Origin: Bacillota bacterium
GTDB lineage: Bacteria; Bacillota; Clostridia; Christensenellales; CAG-138
Direction of reading: 5' to 3'
Assembly: GCA_023435025.1 (NCBI GenBank)
Contig: JAEYSE010000116.1
Location: forward strand, 1-33,323
Length of the DNA: 33,323 nucleotides
This document shows positions 30,081 to 33,323 of the stretch, one piece after another (positions within the stretch are counted from its first letter, which is position 1; each line of letters opens with the position of its first letter). The notes beneath the pieces are model-generated. The model saw only the letters and a program-made list of their open reading frames with translations. It was not told the origin of the DNA and made no database searches. Position numbers and translations under genes: made by a program.

Positions 30081-31076
30081 ATGAAAAGGGGTTTGGGGCT
30101 GTTATTGCTGCTGGCATTGCTTTGTTTCGGATGCCGCGAGATGCCGAAAACGGGATATGCGTATGTGGAGCATGCCACACCGCCTTCTGTTCCCGAGGAA
30201 CAGGCGCAGGGCGCTTTGGTTATACCCCTTTCGGGTAATCCCGACGCCGCGCGAAAAACATATTTGTATGATTGGAACCTGTTGCTGCCTGAAGCGCCCA
30301 AGAAATATGCTTTTCAGTGGGGCAGCTTTACCCGGTCGGATATCAATCAACTAATGGTGCTTATCCGCCTGCGGGAATGGGGGAGTATGGATGGCCTGTT
30401 TTCTGCTTTTGAAGGCGGCCTCTGGCCGGACATAGCGGCGGCGGAACTTGGCGCGGACACAGAATTATGGGTCTCCTTTTTAGAATTTGAACAGGCGGGC
30501 GCAGCTATACTGTGCGTACAGGAGGGCGGCGGCCAGACGCTTCTGCTGCTTTTCACCAAGCAGGGGGAAAACTATGTTCCGTACTGCGCGCTGGGCGGCA
30601 TCCGAGATTTTGCTTCCTGCAGGGCGGAACAGATCGGCGGAGCGTATTGGATCGTCTATGAATCGGTAGGGTTCCGGCGCGACAAGTACACCACATGGTA
30701 CAATACCGGGACCGGGCAGGTGGAGCTAAGCTATTATACGCACACTTCAGGCATTACGAAAACGAATGGAAACTATCAAATCCTTGCCGGAAAGCCCGAG
30801 ATCACAGGGCCTAAACATGCGGATTTTTCCGTTGCCATTCCCGTAACGCTTACGATTTCGGATTGGGGAGACATTTCATTTGAAAAGACATTTGACGTTT
30901 TGCTGCATCGGGATGCTCAGGCGCAGGATTTTTGCGTGGACGCCTTGCCGGAGGACTACGTGCTTGGCGGGACGCTTTGCGCCAAACGTCATTTTTCAAA
31001 GGAACTTCGTACCATTCTCAAAACGGGGAACGAGCGGGAAAAAGCATGGGCGCTCGGGATTCTCGGGAACCCATAA
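30081..31076 (+). CDS. Predicted lipoprotein of unknown function
   Basis: A 331-residue exported protein. The signal peptide MKRGLGLLLLLALLCFGC ends at Cys18; the -3 residue of the lipobox is Cys15, unusual but acceptable. The mature part is not similar to anything I recognise. It contains QTLLLLFTKQGENYVPYC and VDALPEDYVLGGTL, two stretches that also occur, in shorter related form, in the next gene (LLLLFTKMRNGNYALY, VDALERDYSRDGTL), so the two are tandem paralogues. The GGGGGG ribosome site is in the 3' arm of a terminator hairpin. The downstream gene starts 6 nt after the stop. Confidence 0.78.
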   Translation: MKRGLGLLLLLALLCFGCREMPKTGYAYVEHATPPSVPEEQAQGALVIPLSGNPDAARKTYLYDWNLLLPEAPKKYAFQWGSFTRSDINQLMVLIRLREWGSMDGLFSAFEGGLWPDIAAAELGADTELWVSFLEFEQAGAAILCVQEGGGQTLLLLFTKQGENYVPYCALGGIRDFASCRAEQIGGAYWIVYESVGFRRDKYTTWYNTGTGQVELSYYTHTSGITKTNGNYQILAGKPEITGPKHADFSVAIPVTLTISDWGDISFEKTFDVLLHRDAQAQDFCVDALPEDYVLGGTLCAKRHFSKELRTILKTGNEREKAWALGILGNP

Positions 31077-31081
31077 GGCTC

Positions 31082-31954
31082 ATGGAAAGGCGGTCTGACA
31101 TTGAGAGGCCAGCCGCGCTATATCCGCTTACCTATCTTTCGGCCGAACAGAGGCGGCTTAAGGAATACGGGGGATTTTCCTACTACCGGGACAGTGGGAC
31201 TGAGGAATGGCAGATCTATGCCTTGTGCGAGGCGATCAACCAGGTACAAAAAGAGACACTCCGGGAGGTACTTAACACGTTTGAGGAAACGGACCGGCGC
31301 GAATATGGGGAAGGTGAACTGTGGTTTGACAAAGTATCCGGCATACAGGCGGTATACTATGGGGACGCCATCGATATCCATTACCGGGAGCGGGGCGCAG
31401 ATAAAGGGCTTCTGCTTCTGTTTACCAAAATGAGAAACGGGAATTACGCGCTTTATAAGACGTTTTCGTATAGCTATGATTCCGCAGGCGGAGGCTTTCC
31501 CGTTCTGGAGGATGGCGTATTTACCATACCGGTTGGAAAAATAGACGGGTTGTATGCCTGGGAGAGCACCTTTCTTTCAATGCCTGAGCGGTCATGGATC
31601 AGCCTGCTTCAGGACATTCCGGAGCAAGATGACACCCATACGCCCCACATCCGGATAGAAGCCGCGTTTTTGTCTGTCGACGCGCTGGAACGGGATTACA
31701 GCAGGGACGGAACGCTACGGATTGCGGTTACATTTTCAGCGGGCGTGACCGGGACGCAGATGGAGTTCCCGATATGGGAAGCGCAGATAGGGGATGAGTA
31801 TTCTGATATTCTCCTTTCCGGCCATGCGCTTTCGCACCCGGGCCTGCGCGAAAAGACGCTTGCGGCCCTGAAGGAGCAATTGCAGGGCGGCGGGCTTTTA
31901 GAAAAGCAGGCAAAAAAGCTGTTTGAGGACTTCGATTGTAGAAGGCTGGGGTAA
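31082..31954 (+). CDS. Signal-less tandem paralogue of the preceding lipoprotein
   Basis: A 290-residue protein without signal peptide or membrane segment, function unknown. The part from about residue 10 to the end aligns roughly with the lipoprotein from about residue 40 (LLLLFTK...NYALY; VDALERDY..GTL). I see no frame upstream encoding a lost signal peptide. Start is uncertain: ATG 31082 has a weak AAGG, just after the lipoprotein stop, giving coupled translation; ATG 31046 would overlap. A terminator at 32015-32041 follows. Confidence 0.72.
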   Translation: MERRSDIERPAALYPLTYLSAEQRRLKEYGGFSYYRDSGTEEWQIYALCEAINQVQKETLREVLNTFEETDRREYGEGELWFDKVSGIQAVYYGDAIDIHYRERGADKGLLLLFTKMRNGNYALYKTFSYSYDSAGGGFPVLEDGVFTIPVGKIDGLYAWESTFLSMPERSWISLLQDIPEQDDTHTPHIRIEAAFLSVDALERDYSRDGTLRIAVTFSAGVTGTQMEFPIWEAQIGDEYSDILLSGHALSHPGLREKTLAALKEQLQGGGLLEKQAKKLFEDFDCRRLG

Positions 31955-32014
31955 GAAGCATAGCCTCGAATTCCGGGGCAACAAAAACGGGGTGTCATAA
32001 CGTGTAAATGAAAG

Positions 32015-32050
32015 GAAGGCTTTGCATCACGCAAAGCCTTCGGTTTTTCT
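32015..32050 (+). terminator. Terminator after the paralogue gene
   Basis: GAAGGCTTTGC (32015-32025) pairs with GCAAAGCCTTC (32031-32041), then GGTTTTTCTT. Confidence 0.9.
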
Positions 32051-32072
32051 TGAAATCTCTTTGGGGAAGAAC

Positions 32073-32106
32073 CCACCAACAAAGTCCCGTAGGACTTTGT
32101 TGGTGG
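32073..32106 (-). terminator. Terminator of the Pro/Cys-rich repeat protein
   Basis: A 15-bp perfect stem, CCACCAACAAAGTCC (32073-32087) with GGACTTTGTTGGTGG (32092-32106), loop CGTA. On the minus strand it is followed by a short T-containing tail (GTTCTTCC); it sits just after the minus-strand stop. Confidence 0.6.
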
Positions 32107-32112
32107 CCTGCG

Positions 32113-33323
32113 TTACCTCTCTTGCGGCCTGCGTCCACCGGTGTCCGTGGGCCTGTTGGGAGCAGGTTGCGCGGGCGGCATGCTCCGTAGCAATTCATCC
32201 ACTTCCCGCTGCCAGTCCTCCGTGGTTCTGGTACCAGGAGCGGATTGGGCGGGAAATACGCCGGATGCCTGCTCCAGTATTTGCTGCAGGGCGGCGCTGT
32301 TGGCCGGAGACATTGATGGAGGCAGGACTGCGTTCGGAGTCTCCGTAACGCTTTCAAAGGTACGGTACTCCTCTACCATGGGCTGGGAGTCAACGTCTTG
32401 CTGCATTCCACCGCTCCGGGGCGTTTGCTGCATCATTTCGGGCATCCGTACGGTAGGCATGCGGCCCGGCATGGAGGGTTGTGTCGCCTGCATGGGCGGG
32501 CGGGCGGTAGGTTGCATGGAAGGAGTCTGCCGCATGCCCGGCTGCGTCGCCTGCATGGGTGGACGGATGGGCTGCTGCATGGAGGGAGTCTGCGGCATAC
32601 CCGGTTGCATGGGCATGGTGCCCGGCTGCGTCGCCTGCATGGGCGGGCGGACGGTGGGCTGCATGGAAGGCGTCTGCGGCATACCCGGTTGCGTCGCCTG
32701 CATGGGCGGACGGACGGCAGGCTGCTGCATGGAAGGCATCTGCGGCATGGTGGCAGGTTGGGCCGGCGTGCCAAATCGCGGCTGCGTGGAGGGCATGGGA
32801 GGGCGTACGGGCTGCATGGAAGGCATCTGCCCTGCCTGACCCTGCATGCTTACGCCCGGCTGCAACCGTTGGAATTGCGACGGAATAAAGGGCTGCGCGC
32901 TGACTGCAAGAGCCTCTTCCGCGTCATCTCCCCCACCGCTGCAGGAGCGGGTATCATCAAAGTGGTCATCCCATTCGCAGGACTCGTTAGATTCGCAAAT
33001 GTCCTGTGTCCCTTCACAGGGGGAACAGTGGCTTGCTCTATGCTGGCAGTGTGGAACATACTCGGCAGGTTCGGTAGACCCGCAAACATCCTCAGCCATT
33101 CGCGATTCGGGCAGGCAGGGATTTACCTTGATCCGGCAGGGTGGGCAATTGTCTTCCAGCAGGCAGGGCGGGCAGACGTCCGGTATGGGAGGGGGGCAGA
33201 GCGGCGGCTCCGGCTCGGGCGTTACGATGATTACTTCTGCACGCAGCACAGGCGGCGCGGGCCTCGGGGGCGGCGGAGGAGGCGGCGCAGGCCTCGGGGG
33301 CGGCGGAGGAGGCGGTGCAGGCC
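32113..33323 (-). CDS. Cys-rich, Pro/Met/Gln-repeat protein (N-terminus outside window)
   Basis: At least 402 residues, low-complexity, with no known domain. The frame is open to the right edge: the GTG at 33249 is an internal valine, and upstream is a ten-residue repeat PAPPPPPPPR, two full copies plus parts. Next comes a region with 13 Cys in about 105 residues (CPPPIPDVCPPC and similar), then about 130 residues of repeats built on RPPMQATQPGMPQTPSMQ (four RPPMQATQP units), and a charged C-terminus. No membrane segment is visible. Spore-coat or surface protein is a reasonable guess, not shown. Strongly biased composition with long repeated DNA may also mean slippage-prone sequence. Confidence 0.8.
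   Translation of the reverse strand, partial: PAPPPPPPPRPAPPPPPPPRPAPPVLRAEVIIVTPEPEPPLCPPPIPDVCPPCLLEDNCPPCRIKVNPCLPESRMAEDVCGSTEPAEYVPHCQHRASHCSPCEGTQDICESNESCEWDDHFDDTRSCSGGGDDAEEALAVSAQPFIPSQFQRLQPGVSMQGQAGQMPSMQPVRPPMPSTQPRFGTPAQPATMPQMPSMQQPAVRPPMQATQPGMPQTPSMQPTVRPPMQATQPGTMPMQPGMPQTPSMQQPIRPPMQATQPGMRQTPSMQPTARPPMQATQPSMPGRMPTVRMPEMMQQTPRSGGMQQDVDSQPMVEEYRTFESVTETPNAVLPPSMSPANSAALQQILEQASGVFPAQSAPGTRTTEDWQREVDELLRSMPPAQPAPNRPTDTGGRRPQER
32460..32850 (-). repeat. Tandem coding repeats (RPPMQATQP-type) in the Pro-rich protein
   Basis: Four near-identical units of about 60-80 bp, each containing the complement of GTCGCCTGCATGGGCGG on the plus strand (near 32485, 32548, 32630 and 32694). 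The units differ slightly, so they are diverged tandem repeats inside a reading frame and not a CRISPR array. Confidence 0.85.
33251..33323 (-). repeat. 30-bp direct repeat at the right edge
   Basis: Units 33251-33280 and 33281-33310 are 29 of 30 identical and a third begins at 33311. Each encodes the ten-residue PAPPPPPPPR repeat. Confidence 0.9.

Noticed and set aside
32460..32850. CRISPR array
   Set aside because: The units are unequal, diverged and in one reading frame encoding RPPMQATQP repeats; there are no regular spacers and no cas genes.
33247..33249. GTG at 33249 as the start of the repeat protein
   Set aside because: The frame stays open to the window edge with in-frame proline repeats, and no ribosome site precedes the GTG.

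Overview
The window looks like the chromosome of an anaerobic, endospore-forming Firmicute (Clostridia; GC appears to be in the mid-50s percent by eye). Evidence: three core sporulation genes (spoIVA, gpr, spoIIP), an FeFe-hydrogenase-like protein with ferredoxin clusters, strong AGGAGG-type ribosome sites and many intrinsic terminators. A Christensenellales-like lineage is possible, but I cannot place it from sequence alone. There are no rRNA genes, CRISPR arrays, transposases or phage genes; it reads as ordinary core chromosome with some accessory genes.

Layout. 1-1360 (minus): aromatic amino-acid operon (aroF, then the first 14 codons of a tyrA-like gene) preceded by a previously untracked 26-codon leader peptide very rich in Tyr and Phe, a perfect terminator hairpin and a competing antiterminator pairing: a complete-looking ribosome-mediated attenuator, the best discovery here. 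1450-1620: tRNA-Arg(ACG) with consensus promoter and terminator. 1800-4700: an uncharacterised helical protein, a PAP2-type membrane phosphatase, a flavodoxin/ferredoxin (EFR1-like) protein and a small secreted protein. 4726-6137 (minus): ECF-type sigma factor with a one-pass membrane anti-sigma-like partner. 6516-8864: EAL-HDOD protein, YjbQ, YgjP-like metallopeptidase. 8981-9579: Hsp20 under a perfect CIRCE operator. 9925-12109: Crp/Fnr regulator, thioredoxin, Mrp/NBP35 ATPase, with two copies of a structured intergenic repeat.

12361-15904: galE, nagA, a CmpB-like membrane protein and a YdcF-family protein. 16038-17516: spoIVA. 17771-22628: a complete branched-chain amino-acid ABC transporter, livK-livH-livM-livG-livF, with ATGA overlaps joining M-G-F and a terminator after livK that would set the excess of binding protein. 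22779-24897: gpr and spoIIP in the order known from Bacillus subtilis. 24971-28606: SbcD-like phosphoesterase, DegV protein, AEC transporter, methyltransferase. 28749-31954: group B/D-like FeFe-hydrogenase homologue followed by a lipoprotein and its signal-less tandem relative. 32113 to the right edge (minus): a Cys-rich, Pro/Met/Gln-repeat protein cut by the window.

Themes: much of the regulation is written in RNA structure. Besides the attenuator, two terminator hairpins have 3' arms that are also the Shine-Dalgarno sequence of the next gene (14644-14682 and 30050-30081), and a pair of near-identical hairpins with a compensatory change lies before gpr.
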